From: Nocardia aurea
Lineage (GTDB): Bacteria > Actinomycetota > Actinomycetes > Mycobacteriales > Mycobacteriaceae
Direction of reading: 5' to 3'
NCBI RefSeq assembly: GCF_003123685.1
Contig: NZ_QCYJ01000005.1
Span: 124,001 to 188,000, forward strand
Length of the DNA stretch: 64,000 bases
Shown: one piece after another, positions 25,620 to 34,331 of the stretch
Numbering within the stretch: the stretch's first letter is position 1
Layout of the letters: each line of letters begins with the position of its first letter
Made by a program: the position numbers and the translations under genes
The notes under the pieces: generated by a model
Databases searched by the model: none
Seen by the model: the letters and a program-made list of their open reading frames with translations, nothing else
Told to the model about the DNA's origin: nothing

Positions 25620-26662
25620 GCGGCGCCGATCGCGTCGGCGATCGTCGGCCAGGACAGCGCGAGTTCATCGGTCCAGTAGGGCCACGAATGCGTGCCGGTG
25701 GCACGGAAATTCACGGTGGCGGGTATGCCGAGCTCGGCGAGTCGGTCGGCGAGTCGGTGCGTGCAGATATTGGCGCCCGCTTCCAGCGGAGCACCGAAGG
25801 TAATGGCGCCGACGACATCCGGATTGCCCGGCACGTCGTACGCGCCGGGCACGCCGCTGCCGACCGATACGTAGATGGCCTTGCCGCGCAGTGTCTCCGC
25901 GTGCGCGGTGACGTCGTGGGCGAGCCAGTCCGGATCGTCGTACCGGCCGAACATATTGTCCGGCTGGCCGAGATAGGTGGCGACGATCGCCCTCGCCTGC
26001 GCCTGTCCCAATTCCGAACCGATCGAGTAGCAGCCACTGTGCGCCGCGACCGCCGAATAGAGCCCGGGCAGCCGCACCATCAGCATCATCGCGGCCTCGG
26101 CGCCCATCGACACACCCATGACGGCGTTGTGGCCGTTGCCGAGGAATTCGGCGTCGATCAGCGGCGGCAGTTCCGCCGCCAGGAAGGTTTCCCACCGGTT
26201 GGTGCCGAGTACCGGATCCGGGCGCTGCCAGTCGGTGTAATAGCTGGCCGGTCCGCCGATCGTCAGCACGACGTTGACGTCCTTGTCCGCGTAGAAGCGG
26301 TCGACGTGGGCCTCTTCGAGCCAGTTGTTGGTGTTCGAACTCGCGCTGCGCCCGTCCAGCATGTACACGGTGGGGCGGGGGCGGGACCGGTCCTCCGGAA
26401 GCAGGACCTGCACTTGGACGGTGCGGCCCATGGCGGGCGACTGCACGAACACACGCAGTCTGCGGTCGTTGATCGGCTCGATCCGCTCGATCACGGGCCG
26501 GGTCGGCGGTACGGCGATCGGATCGGCGCCCTGCGATCCGGTGCCGGGCAGGTCCGGCTCGGCGACGACGCGCGGAGCGCCTACGCCCGCCGCACCGGCG
26601 AGCAGTGCGGCGGTCAGGATGACGCTGGATATCCAATGCCGTGCTTCTCGCCGAGACAGCAT
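25616..26662 (-). CDS. Secreted mycolyltransferase/esterase, antigen 85 family
   Basis: A 348-residue exported alpha/beta hydrolase of the antigen 85/corynomycolyltransferase family. ATG 26662 gives a signal peptide (about residues 1-37, ending near VVAEP). The mature part has LRVFVQSPAMGRTVQVQVLLPED, VYMLDGRSASSNTNNW, the nucleophile S185 in GVSMGAEAA and catalytic His H325 in GTHSWPYW. Such enzymes transfer mycolates to trehalose or arabinogalactan in the envelope, fitting a mycolic-acid organism. Several paralogues usually exist per genome; the exact acceptor is not predictable. Confidence 0.88.
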   Translation of the reverse strand: MLSRREARHWISSVILTAALLAGAAGVGAPRVVAEPDLPGTGSQGADPIAVPPTRPVIERIEPINDRRLRVFVQSPAMGRTVQVQVLLPEDRSRPRPTVYMLDGRSASSNTNNWLEEAHVDRFYADKDVNVVLTIGGPASYYTDWQRPDPVLGTNRWETFLAAELPPLIDAEFLGNGHNAVMGVSMGAEAAMMLMVRLPGLYSAVAAHSGCYSIGSELGQAQARAIVATYLGQPDNMFGRYDDPDWLAHDVTAHAETLRGKAIYVSVGSGVPGAYDVPGNPDVVGAITFGAPLEAGANICTHRLADRLAELGIPATVNFRATGTHSWPYWTDELALSWPTIADAIGAA

Positions 26663-27150
26663 CTTCGCGATACTGCCAGAGCGCGCACGGCATTCAGGTC
26701 CGCCATACCGAGGTGACAAACTTGTGACTTGCCTCACTTTTTTCGCATTCGATATGCGTGCGCACGACCCGCATCGCTGGGGCGCGACACGCTACGCCAC
26801 ACCGTGTCGATTACCGAGCGAACTGGGATTACCTCGAAACCGGGCACACGACCAGCACACCCCGCCTAATCTCCGTTTCGGACCTCTCGGGGGTCGATAG
26901 GGAAAACGCATACCGCACGCAGCGCCGCCACGCATCGAGGTCACGGTGTCACGCGATGCCGTCCGCGTGTGCCGTGATCCCGTCGTTCGTCCGGGGGTTG
27001 CTGTGACCGTCGTGCGCGGGCTATTCGACCGCATCGCGCGCGACATCGTGCTCGTGGATGTCCCGGCATGACAGGGGGGTGCACCACGCGCGAGTTCTCT
27101 GCTCGAAAGATGTTCTGTCTGTTAGGCCCGATGCCCGACCGGAGAAAATC
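26663..27150. other. 488-bp gap between mycolyltransferase-like gene and nos
   Basis: A long divergent intergenic stretch. Near its left end is a T-run and a short palindrome CGCAT-TCGAT-ATGCG at 26744-26758, a possible operator. A 41-codon open frame with GTG at 26946 behind GAGG and stop at 27069-27071 lies on the plus strand before nos; its composition is compatible with coding but nothing else supports it. No RNA gene is recognised. Confidence 0.4.
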
Positions 27151-28299
27151 GTGAACAATGTGTCGCCAGTTCGATCAGTCGAGACCACCGCAACCCCGGC
27201 AACCTCGTTGCCCGACCGCACGGATCTACACCGCCGTCTGCGCGAATGCGACGAATTCTTCCGCCGACCCGAACTAGCGCATCTGTCCTCCCACCGCCGC
27301 CGCACCGCCTCGGAACAACTCGAGCAGAACGGGTGCTATGTCCAGACGGCCGAGGAAATCCTGATCGGCGCCAAACTCGCGTGGCGCAATCACTCCCGAT
27401 GCGTCGGCCGAAAGCACTGGCGCTCTTTGAAATTGGTCGATGCCAGGCAGGTGCGGACGGCTCGCGAACTGGCCGAGGTCTGCTGGCAGCACCTGCACAT
27501 GGCGACCAACGGCGGCGCGGTCCAGTCGATGATCACGGTCGGACCGCCGCGCCAAGCCGACGGACGCGAATTCCGTATCGTCAGTCCACAACTGATCCGC
27601 TACGCCGGATATCGCAACGGCGACGGCACCGTCACCGGCGACGCCGCCCACGTCGGAATCACCGAATTCGCGGCGAAATTGGGCTGGCGCGGTGCGGGCA
27701 CGCCCTTCGACGTACTGCCGCTGCTGATCAGCACGCCGGATGAGCCGATCCGCTGGTTCGACGTGCCGCCGGAGTTGGTCCGCGAGGTCGAACTCGAACA
27801 TCCCGATTTCGACTGGTTCGCCGGACTCGGGCTGAAATGGCATGCGGTACCGGCGGTCTCCAATATGAATCTGGAAATCGGCGGCGTCACCTACCCGTTC
27901 GCGCCGTTCAACGGCTGGTACGTGGGCACCGAGATCGGGGCGCGCAATCTCAGCGACACCAACCGCTACAACATGCTGCCGCTCATCGCGGACATGATGG
28001 AACTCGACACCTCACACGCCCGCACCCTCTGGCGCGATCAGGCGCTGATCGAGGTGAATCGCGCGGTACTGCACAGCTACCGCAAGGCGGGCGTCCACAT
28101 CGTCGACCATCACACCGTGGCCAAACAGTTCTGCGACCACGTCGACAAGGAGGCGTCGGCGGGCCGCACCTGCCCCACCGATTGGTCCTGGATCAACCCG
28201 CCGATCTCCTCCGGCCTGACACCGACCTTCCACCGCTATTTCGACGCGGCCGACGACGACATACGCCCCAATTTCGTGCACCGCCCACCGGAGGACTGA
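27151..28299 (+). CDS. nos: Nitric oxide synthase oxygenase
   Basis: A 382-residue bacterial NOS oxygenase domain, which makes NO and citrulline from arginine using haem and a pterin or folate cofactor. The haem-thiolate is C84 in HSRCVGR, and the arginine-binding glutamate is E261 in GWYVGTEIGARN; WWH-type core segments such as FDWFAGLGLKWHAVPAVSN are conserved. There is no fused reductase, as usual for bacterial NOS, so electrons must come from a separate flavodoxin or ferredoxin reductase. GTG 27151 is chosen with GGAGA 6 nt upstream. It converges on the enoyl-CoA hydratase gene with 7 bp between stops. Confidence 0.93.
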   Translation: MNNVSPVRSVETTATPATSLPDRTDLHRRLRECDEFFRRPELAHLSSHRRRTASEQLEQNGCYVQTAEEILIGAKLAWRNHSRCVGRKHWRSLKLVDARQVRTARELAEVCWQHLHMATNGGAVQSMITVGPPRQADGREFRIVSPQLIRYAGYRNGDGTVTGDAAHVGITEFAAKLGWRGAGTPFDVLPLLISTPDEPIRWFDVPPELVREVELEHPDFDWFAGLGLKWHAVPAVSNMNLEIGGVTYPFAPFNGWYVGTEIGARNLSDTNRYNMLPLIADMMELDTSHARTLWRDQALIEVNRAVLHSYRKAGVHIVDHHTVAKQFCDHVDKEASAGRTCPTDWSWINPPISSGLTPTFHRYFDAADDDIRPNFVHRPPED

Positions 28300-28306
28300 C
28301 CGGCCG

Positions 28307-29137
28307 CTACACCGATGCCGCCCCGACGCCGACCTCGAGGACCCGCTCGAGGTCGAGCTCGCCGTCGCGTGTCTGCGCGCCCGCGGCGAGGGCGGCCGCG
28401 GTGCGTTCGATCGCCGTGGCGCCGGTGAAGACGGGCCACAACAGTTCGGCCTCCACCTTCGATCCCTCCTCTATCGGCAGACTCGCGGCGTCGACCGCCC
28501 GGCGCGCCGCGGCCACGGCCTCGGCCGGGTAGGAGGCGATGCGGGTGGCCAGCCGATCGACGTAGTGGTCGAGTTCGGCGGCGGGCAGCGCGCGGTTGAT
28601 CCAGCCGTAGCGCTCGGCGGTATCGGCGTCGAACAGGTCCGCGCCGAGGACGGCCTCGAGCGCCCGGGCCCGACCACCCAGTCGGGGTAGGTACTGGGTG
28701 CCGCCGCCGCCGGGGAAGATGCCGAGACTCACCTCGGGATATCCGAACCAGGCGGCGTCGCGCGCGGCGAAACGCATATCGAGGGCGAACAGGAATTCGT
28801 TCCCGCCGCCGCGCACCCGGCCGGTGATCTTGGCGATGGTCACCTGGGGAAGGGCACGGAAGCGGCCGTGCAGGCCCGCGCCAGGACCTTCGACGAATCG
28901 CGCGAGGGCATCCGGATCGACGATCAGTCGCATATCGCCGTGGGCGATGAAGAACTCCGCATCCGCGCTGTCGAGCACGATCACCCGGATCGCGTCGTCG
29001 GCGGCGACCTCGGTGGCGAATCGATCGAGATCGGCGACCAACGCGGTGTCCAAGAGGTTGATCGGCGGGTTGTCGATAGATACGAAGGCAACGCCGTGCG
29101 CTACCCGAACGCGCAGCGTGTCGTAGGTGTGGTCCAC
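28307..29137 (-). CDS. Enoyl-CoA hydratase/isomerase family protein
   Basis: A 276-residue crotonase-fold protein. IDNPPINLLD at the N-terminus, an oxyanion-hole segment (ITGRVRGGGNEFLFALDMRF) and YPEVSLGIFPGGGGTQYLPRLGG are typical; the glutamate in YPEVSLG is one of the hydratase catalytic residues while the other is not obvious, so isomerase or other crotonase chemistry is possible. GTG 29137 has AGGAG 5-6 nt upstream. The gene diverges from an HxlR regulator with shared operators, and position matches echA21 (Rv3774). Confidence 0.85.
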   Translation of the reverse strand: MDHTYDTLRVRVAHGVAFVSIDNPPINLLDTALVADLDRFATEVAADDAIRVIVLDSADAEFFIAHGDMRLIVDPDALARFVEGPGAGLHGRFRALPQVTIAKITGRVRGGGNEFLFALDMRFAARDAAWFGYPEVSLGIFPGGGGTQYLPRLGGRARALEAVLGADLFDADTAERYGWINRALPAAELDHYVDRLATRIASYPAEAVAAARRAVDAASLPIEEGSKVEAELLWPVFTGATAIERTAAALAAGAQTRDGELDLERVLEVGVGAASV

Positions 29138-29152
29138 AAACTCTCCTAACTA

Positions 29153-29189
29153 CTGAATCAGAAGTCAGACTAGCTGAATACTATTTCAG
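29153..29189. promoter_or_regulatory. Divergent operator of the HxlR regulator
   Basis: Between the divergent genes lie CTGAATCAG (29153-29161) and the inverted repeat CTGAA-N6-TTCAG (29174-29189). Two related half-site pairs in a 77-bp divergent promoter are the expected layout for an HxlR dimer controlling both the hydratase gene and itself. Confidence 0.55.
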
Positions 29190-29214
29190 AATCCACAATC
29201 GGTATCCTGGACAC

Positions 29215-29694
29215 GTGGAGTGGACATCGGTCGATCTAGACAACTGCCCGATCGTGCGGGCGCTCGACGTCCTCGGCAATCGATGGACCCTGATCGTGTT
29301 GCGCGAATCGCTCAACGGCGTGCGTCGCTTCGAGGATTTCCTGCACCACCTCGGCGTATCCCCCTCGGTGCTCAGCAAGCGGCTCAAGGAAATGGTCGAT
29401 CAGGGACTGCTCGTCCGCGAGCCCTACCGTGAGCCGGGCGGGCGCGAACGGCACGAATACCACCCGACACAGAAGGCATGGGAGCTGTACCCGGTGCTGG
29501 TCGGACTCATGCAATGGGGCGATCGCCACCTGGGCGACCCCACCGGGCCGCCGGTGCGACTCGTCGACAGCGTCAGCGGGCAGCCGGTGATGGCGGCCGT
29601 CGTCCCGAGCGACGCCGCCGTGTGCTCACCCGCCGACATTCGCGTCGAGCCGGGGGAATCCCTCAAGCTCCGCGAGGCGGATCGACCCGATTAA
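29215..29694 (+). CDS. HxlR-family transcriptional regulator
   Basis: A 159-residue HxlR-type winged-helix protein. The family cysteine is in LDNCPIVRALDVLGNRWTLIVLRE, followed by the recognition helix in LGVSPSVLSKRLKEMVDQGLLVREPY. The cysteine near the N-terminus can act as a sensor in some members. It is divergent from the enoyl-CoA hydratase gene, with inverted repeats between them, so it probably represses that gene. The C-terminal 50 residues extend past the core and may bind a ligand. Confidence 0.9.
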   Translation: MEWTSVDLDNCPIVRALDVLGNRWTLIVLRESLNGVRRFEDFLHHLGVSPSVLSKRLKEMVDQGLLVREPYREPGGRERHEYHPTQKAWELYPVLVGLMQWGDRHLGDPTGPPVRLVDSVSGQPVMAAVVPSDAAVCSPADIRVEPGESLKLREADRPD

Positions 29695-29783
29695 GCCTGG
29701 TCGGTCCGTTATTGATCGACGCGACCGATCGCCTCGTCGCGCGCCATCGCACCAACTTCGCCATCCGACAGTCCGATACCCCC

Positions 29784-29808
29784 TTGACAGTTAGCGACCA
29801 AACGGTTT
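29784..29808 (+). promoter_or_regulatory. Promoter with AAACGGTTT operator upstream of the amidohydrolase
   Basis: TTGACA at 29784-29789 is a consensus -35 element; TTCTAT 17 bp further (29807-29812) is a plausible -10. The short palindrome AAAC-G-GTTT overlaps the spacer end, placing a repressor directly on the promoter. The TetR regulator encoded at the end of the operon is the natural candidate. Confidence 0.5.
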
Positions 29809-29818
29809 CTATCTATGA

Positions 29819-31564
29819 GTGAGCTACGACACAATCATCAAGAACGGGCGGTGGTTCGACGGAACCGGCGGGGCGTCGGCGATTCGGAACCTCGGGCTTC
29901 GGGGTGGGCGGGTCGTGGCGGTCACCTCGGAGTCGTTGGACGAGGACGGGTGCGGGGATGTGGTCGACGCCAGCGGGCAGTGGGTGCTGCCGGGGATGGT
30001 CGATATCCACACGCATTACGACATCGAGGTGCTGCGGGGGCCCGCGCTGGCGGAATCGGTGCGCCACGGGGTGACCACGGTGCTGCTGGGGTCGTGTTCG
30101 CTGTCGACCGTGCACGTCGACGCGACGACGGCGGGCGATATCTTCGGGCGGGTCGAGGCGATTCCGCGGCGGCACGTGATCGAGGCGATCAGCGAGAAGA
30201 AGACGTGGAATACGGCACGCGAGTATGTCGCGGCGCTGGAGGAACTTCCGCTGGGACCCAATGTCGCGGCGTTCATCGGCCACTCCGATATCCGTGGCGC
30301 GGAAATGGGCCTCGACCGAGCCACCCGCGGCGATATTCGCCCGACCGCCGCCGAAATGACTTCGATGGAGGCCACGCTCACCGAGGCGCTCGACGCGGGA
30401 TTCGTCGGAATGTCGGCTCAGCAATTGCGATTCGACAAACTCGACGGTGATCTCTGCCGGTCGCGCACGCTGCCGTCCACCTATGCCAAGGCACGGGAAC
30501 GACGGCGGCTCAACGCGATTCTGCGGCGTCGGCGTCGTGTGTTGCAGGCCGGTCCGGATATCACCTCGCCGCGCAGCATCATCGCGATGACCTCCAGCAC
30601 GCTCGGGATCGGACGGCGGCGACTCAAGACGAGCCTGCTCTCGGCCGCCGACCTGAAGGCCAATCCGTTCCTGGTCTATCTCATGGGTGCGATATCGCGT
30701 GTCCTCAACGGGCTCGGCGGGGATTTTCGATGGCAGCATCTGCCGGTGCCGTTCGAGGTATACGCCGACGGTATCGACCTGGTGATCTTCGAGGAGTTCG
30801 GTTCCGGCGCGGCGGCGCTGCACCTGTCGGATCAGGTCGAGCGCAATGCCCTGATGCGGAACGAGAAGTACCGGCGGGAGTTCAGGAAGCAGTACGACTC
30901 GAAATTCGGCATGCGGGTGTGGCATCGCGATTTCTTCGATGCCGAGATCGTGGACTGCCCGGACGATACCGTCATCGGCAAGACCTTCGGCCAGGTCGGA
31001 CAGGATCGCGGCGGAGTCCATCCGGTCGACGCCTTCCTCGACCTCGTCGTCGAATACGGGACGAAACTGCGCTGGCGGACAACGATTTCCAATCATCGCC
31101 CGGAATTCCTGGCCAAGCTCGGCGCCGATCCCGGTGTGCAACTCGGCTTCTCCGACGCGGGTGCGCACCTGCGCAACATGGCGTTCTACAACTTCGGGTT
31201 GCGTTTCCTGCGTCGCGTGCACGACGCGGAGCGGGCCGGATGCCCGTTCATGACCATCGAACAGGCCGTGCACCGTCTCACGGGCGAACTCGGCGACTGG
31301 TACGACATCGACGCGGGCCGTCTGCGCGAGGGCGATCGCGCCGATATCGTCATCATCGATCCCGCCCACCTGGACGAATCACTGGACTCCTACGCGGAGT
31401 GCCCGGTCCCCCAGTTCGATAATCTGCCCCGCATGGTCAATCGCAACGACGACACCGTGACCGCCGTATTCATCGGCGGCCAACGGGTATTCGGCGACGG
31501 AGAACCGACGGCGGCCCTCGGCAACACGAAAACCGGGCGGTTCCTGCGGGCCGGCGCGAAGTGA
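29819..31564 (+). CDS. N-acyl-D-amino-acid deacylase family amidohydrolase
   Basis: A 581-residue amidohydrolase of the D-aminoacylase type. The N-terminal beta domain and MVDIHTHYD (about residues 60-68) give two metal-ligand histidines, LLGSCSLS carries the family cysteine, and SDAGAHLRN carries the catalytic Asp. The C-terminal NADIV-like ADIVIIDP strand closes the beta sandwich. D-aminoacylases hydrolyse N-acyl-D-amino acids or related amides. GTG 29819 is chosen; the ATG at 29815 is in another frame. It overlaps the downstream TetR gene by 4 nt and so is probably controlled by it. Confidence 0.85.
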   Translation: MSYDTIIKNGRWFDGTGGASAIRNLGLRGGRVVAVTSESLDEDGCGDVVDASGQWVLPGMVDIHTHYDIEVLRGPALAESVRHGVTTVLLGSCSLSTVHVDATTAGDIFGRVEAIPRRHVIEAISEKKTWNTAREYVAALEELPLGPNVAAFIGHSDIRGAEMGLDRATRGDIRPTAAEMTSMEATLTEALDAGFVGMSAQQLRFDKLDGDLCRSRTLPSTYAKARERRRLNAILRRRRRVLQAGPDITSPRSIIAMTSSTLGIGRRRLKTSLLSAADLKANPFLVYLMGAISRVLNGLGGDFRWQHLPVPFEVYADGIDLVIFEEFGSGAAALHLSDQVERNALMRNEKYRREFRKQYDSKFGMRVWHRDFFDAEIVDCPDDTVIGKTFGQVGQDRGGVHPVDAFLDLVVEYGTKLRWRTTISNHRPEFLAKLGADPGVQLGFSDAGAHLRNMAFYNFGLRFLRRVHDAERAGCPFMTIEQAVHRLTGELGDWYDIDAGRLREGDRADIVIIDPAHLDESLDSYAECPVPQFDNLPRMVNRNDDTVTAVFIGGQRVFGDGEPTAALGNTKTGRFLRAGAK

Positions 31565-32163
31565 CGGCGCCGCGCCGGACACAAGCCGAACGCAAAGGCG
31601 CGACCATCGCGAAACTGGTCGACGCGACCATCGAGGCGATCGAGGAGGTCGGCTATCACCGGGCTTCGATCGGCGAGATCTGCACGCGGGCGGGAGTGTC
31701 CAAAGGCGGGCTGTTCCGGCATTTCGATTCCCGGCTCGATGTGGTCGTGGCCGCGGCGCAGGAGGTCGGGCGACGGCATATGGCCAACTTTCGTGACCTG
31801 ACCACCACCGAGGACCGGCTGCCGCCGATCGACCTCGTCCGCTACGCGCGCGCGGCGATACGGCACGAGACGAATGTCGTCTGGTTCGAATTACTCGTCG
31901 CGGCACGGACCGAACCCGAACTCCGCGAGCGGCTGCATCCGGTGGCGCGAGCGCTGATCGACGACGTCGAACAGGCCGCGATCGACGCGCTCGACCCGGA
32001 CGTGCCCCCGGATCTCACCCGCCTCGTCGCGACCTCGCTGATCCACATGTTCGACGGCGAGTCGATCTTCCGGCACACCTACCCGCGTCCGGATCTCGAG
32101 GAGGAGAGGCTGGAGAACGCGGCGCGGCTGGTCGAAATGCTCAGCCGACAGGCGGTGACCTGA
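31561..32163 (+). CDS. TetR-family transcriptional regulator
   Basis: A 200-residue TetR regulator with the N-terminal helix-turn-helix (IAKLVDATIEAIEEVGYHRASIGEICTRAGVSKGGLFRHF, here summarised from residues 16-56) and a helical ligand-binding domain. It overlaps the amidohydrolase gene by 4 nt, so the two are one operon, and the palindrome on the operon promoter is its likely target. The inducing ligand is presumably the amidohydrolase substrate; that is inference. Confidence 0.88.
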   Translation: MTAPRRTQAERKGATIAKLVDATIEAIEEVGYHRASIGEICTRAGVSKGGLFRHFDSRLDVVVAAAQEVGRRHMANFRDLTTTEDRLPPIDLVRYARAAIRHETNVVWFELLVAARTEPELRERLHPVARALIDDVEQAAIDALDPDVPPDLTRLVATSLIHMFDGESIFRHTYPRPDLEEERLENAARLVEMLSRQAVT

Positions 32164-32180
32164 GAAGACCGATGAGTATG

Positions 32181-32265
32181 CGGAGACGGAGGGATTTGAA
32201 CCCCCGGTCGCTCTCGCGACGCTCGCTTTCAAGGCGAGTGCATTCGGCCGCTCTGCCACGTCTCC
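32181..32265 (-). tRNA. tRNA-Ser (anticodon UGA)
   Basis: Class II tRNA of 85 nt with acceptor GGAGACG/CGTCTCC, long variable arm, T-loop GGTTCAAATCC and anticodon loop CTTGAAA giving UGA. It is the third serine tRNA of the window. CCA is not encoded (GCAT follows). Confidence 0.95.
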
Positions 32266-32349
32266 CTGCGGGTCGGCGCGTTGGACGACCCGTGCGGCGA
32301 CTCTACCTTGCGGGGTGGGGGCACGCCCAATGAGATATGGGCGGTGGTG

Positions 32350-32841
32350 TCACTCGCCGCGGCGGGCGATGGCGGCGTCGATGCGGGAGAAGACGTCGGC
32401 GATGACCTCGAGTTGATCGGGGGTGAGCAGGTCGATGAAATCGCGACGGACGGCTTCGACGTGGCGGGGGGCGGCGGCTTCGAGGCAGCGCATGCCCTCT
32501 TCGGTGAGTTCGGCGATGACGCCGCGGCCGTCGTCCTCGCAGGTGTTGCGGCGGACCAGGTGCTGGTCCTCCATTCTGCGGATCTGGTGGGTCAGCCTGC
32601 TGCGGGAGGACAGGACGCCATCCGCGAGTTCGCTCATCCGGAGGCGGTGGTCGGGGGCCTCCGACAGCAGCACCAGGATGCGGTACTCGGGGAGGCTGAG
32701 GTCGCTATCGGTCTGCAACTGCCGGTTCAACGCCGCGTTCATCCGCTGGTTACCGTCGATGTAGGCCCGCCATGCCCGTTGCTGCGCCGGGTCGAGCCAC
32801 CGGGGCTCGGCAGGTGCGCGACGGTTCGGTTCGAGATCCAC
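32350..32841 (-). CDS. MarR-family transcriptional regulator
   Basis: A 163-residue MarR winged-helix regulator. LSLPEYRILVLLSEAPDHRLRMSELAD, SRSRLTHQIRRMEDQHLVRR (recognition helix) and the wing ending in GVIAELTEEG follow the family. GTG 32841 is used. It lies 43 bp from the stop of the lactate-monooxygenase-like gene on the same strand, so it may be read with that gene and regulate it, though no operator is obvious. Confidence 0.87.
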   Translation of the reverse strand: MDLEPNRRAPAEPRWLDPAQQRAWRAYIDGNQRMNAALNRQLQTDSDLSLPEYRILVLLSEAPDHRLRMSELADGVLSSRSRLTHQIRRMEDQHLVRRNTCEDDGRGVIAELTEEGMRCLEAAAPRHVEAVRRDFIDLLTPDQLEVIADVFSRIDAAIARRGE

Positions 32842-32884
32842 GCATTCATTCTAATGCCGTTGAACAGCACAAACACTTTTCGAT

Positions 32885-34060
32885 TCAGCGGGAGGTGACG
32901 ATCATGGAGCGGCTCAGTTCGGCGGGGGTCGCGCAGCCGGACAGCCCGAGCGCGGAATCGAAATCGGCGAGCAGCATCCGCAGCGCGTGCCGTACGCCGT
33001 CGCGGCCCGCCAGGCCGAGACCGTACACCCACGGTCGGCCGTACAGCACCGCTTTGGCACCCAGTGCCAGGGCGATCAACATCTCCGAACCGGTGCGCAC
33101 GCCGGAGTCGAACAGGACGTCCGCGCGATCGCCTACGGTGGCGATCACGGCGGGCAGGGCATCCAGTGCCGCGACCGCACCGTCGACCTGGCGGCCGCCG
33201 TGATTGCTGACGACGATCGCGTCCGCTCCCGCGTCGACCAGCTGCCTGGCGTCGTCCGGGTGCATGACACCTTTCACCGCGATCGGCAGATCGGTCCATT
33301 CCCGCAGGTGAGCGAGGTCGGAGGGGCGCAGATCGTGATTGCCGAACACCCCGCGCCAGGCGAGGACGGCGGCCCGCATCGCCTCGGGGCTCTCGTGCGG
33401 GGGCGCGGCGAGCCGATCGAGGAATACCGGGTCGGACAGGTAGTTGGCGATCCCCTTACCGTGCAGGAAGGGCAGGTGCGCGACCTCGAGATCGCGGGGC
33501 CGCCAGCCGAGGGTCGGGGTGTCGACGGTCACCACGATCGCGGCGGCCCCGGCGCGCTCGGCGCGCTCGACGAAGGATCGCGCCAATTCGTCGTCGGAGG
33601 GCCAGTACAGCTGATACCACCAGGCGCCCGCGGCCGCGCCGACCTCCTCGATCGGCGTGGACGCCGCGGTGGAGAGGACGGTGCCGATGCCGAGTTCTCG
33701 CGTCACGTCCGCCACGATCACCTCGCCGCTGTCGTGCATCAATTCGAGCACCCCGATCGGCGCGGTGAGCACCGGCGCGGCCAGTCGCGTGCCGAGTACT
33801 TCCACCGACAGATCACGCGCGTCGGGTCCGGTCGTGCCGCGCAACATTCGCGGCAGGATGCGATAGCGGTCGAATGCCGCGCGATTGGCCGCGGCGGTCC
33901 GCTCGGACGAGGCGCCGCCCGCGACATAGGCGAAAGCGGACCGCTCCAGTTCACGCTCCGCACGTTCCTCCAAACCCGCTGCCGTCATCGGCAATTCGGG
34001 CACGTCACCTACCGATCCGCCCTGGTAGATCTCGTTTTGGAAGTCGACGAAATTACTCAC
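32885..34060 (-). CDS. FMN-dependent alpha-hydroxy-acid oxidase, lactate 2-monooxygenase type
   Basis: A 391-residue TIM-barrel flavoprotein close to mycobacterial lactate 2-monooxygenase in length and sequence: the opening NFVDFQNEIYQGG, PMTAAGLEERA, FAYVAGGASSERT, YQLYWPSD, TLGWRPRDLEVA and the catalytic-His segment VVSNHGGRQVDG, then LFDSGVRTGSEML for FMN phosphate. It would oxidise L-lactate or another 2-hydroxy acid to acetate and CO2 or to the keto acid plus peroxide. GTG 34060 is the start. Substrate identity is not certain. Confidence 0.85.
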   Translation of the reverse strand: MSNFVDFQNEIYQGGSVGDVPELPMTAAGLEERAERELERSAFAYVAGGASSERTAAANRAAFDRYRILPRMLRGTTGPDARDLSVEVLGTRLAAPVLTAPIGVLELMHDSGEVIVADVTRELGIGTVLSTAASTPIEEVGAAAGAWWYQLYWPSDDELARSFVERAERAGAAAIVVTVDTPTLGWRPRDLEVAHLPFLHGKGIANYLSDPVFLDRLAAPPHESPEAMRAAVLAWRGVFGNHDLRPSDLAHLREWTDLPIAVKGVMHPDDARQLVDAGADAIVVSNHGGRQVDGAVAALDALPAVIATVGDRADVLFDSGVRTGSEMLIALALGAKAVLYGRPWVYGLGLAGRDGVRHALRMLLADFDSALGLSGCATPAELSRSMIVTSR

Positions 34061-34331
34061 GCCGGGAACGGTAGCGCCTCCGGCTCATCCGCGCGGCCCG
34101 GCGGGCAAATCGAAATCCAGGGATTACATACCGGGCTCGGCTCTGTGCGAATTCGGCAATATTCGCACCGGCAACGCGGACGGGTTCGCGTGCGGCGGAC
34201 GGGTACCCTTTTGCACGCAAGAATCGATGTCGCCGGTGACCGGGTGACTCGCCCCGGAATCGGCCGGCGGCGGCCCGGCGGGACACGGCCGAGACACTCA
34301 CGTGCGACACGAGTCGCGGAGAGGCGGAGCA

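Noticed and set aside
26946..27071. 41-codon ORF upstream of nos as an annotated gene
   Set aside because: Only a GAGG and open frame support it; no family, conservation or promoter evidence, so it is mentioned only within the gap entry.
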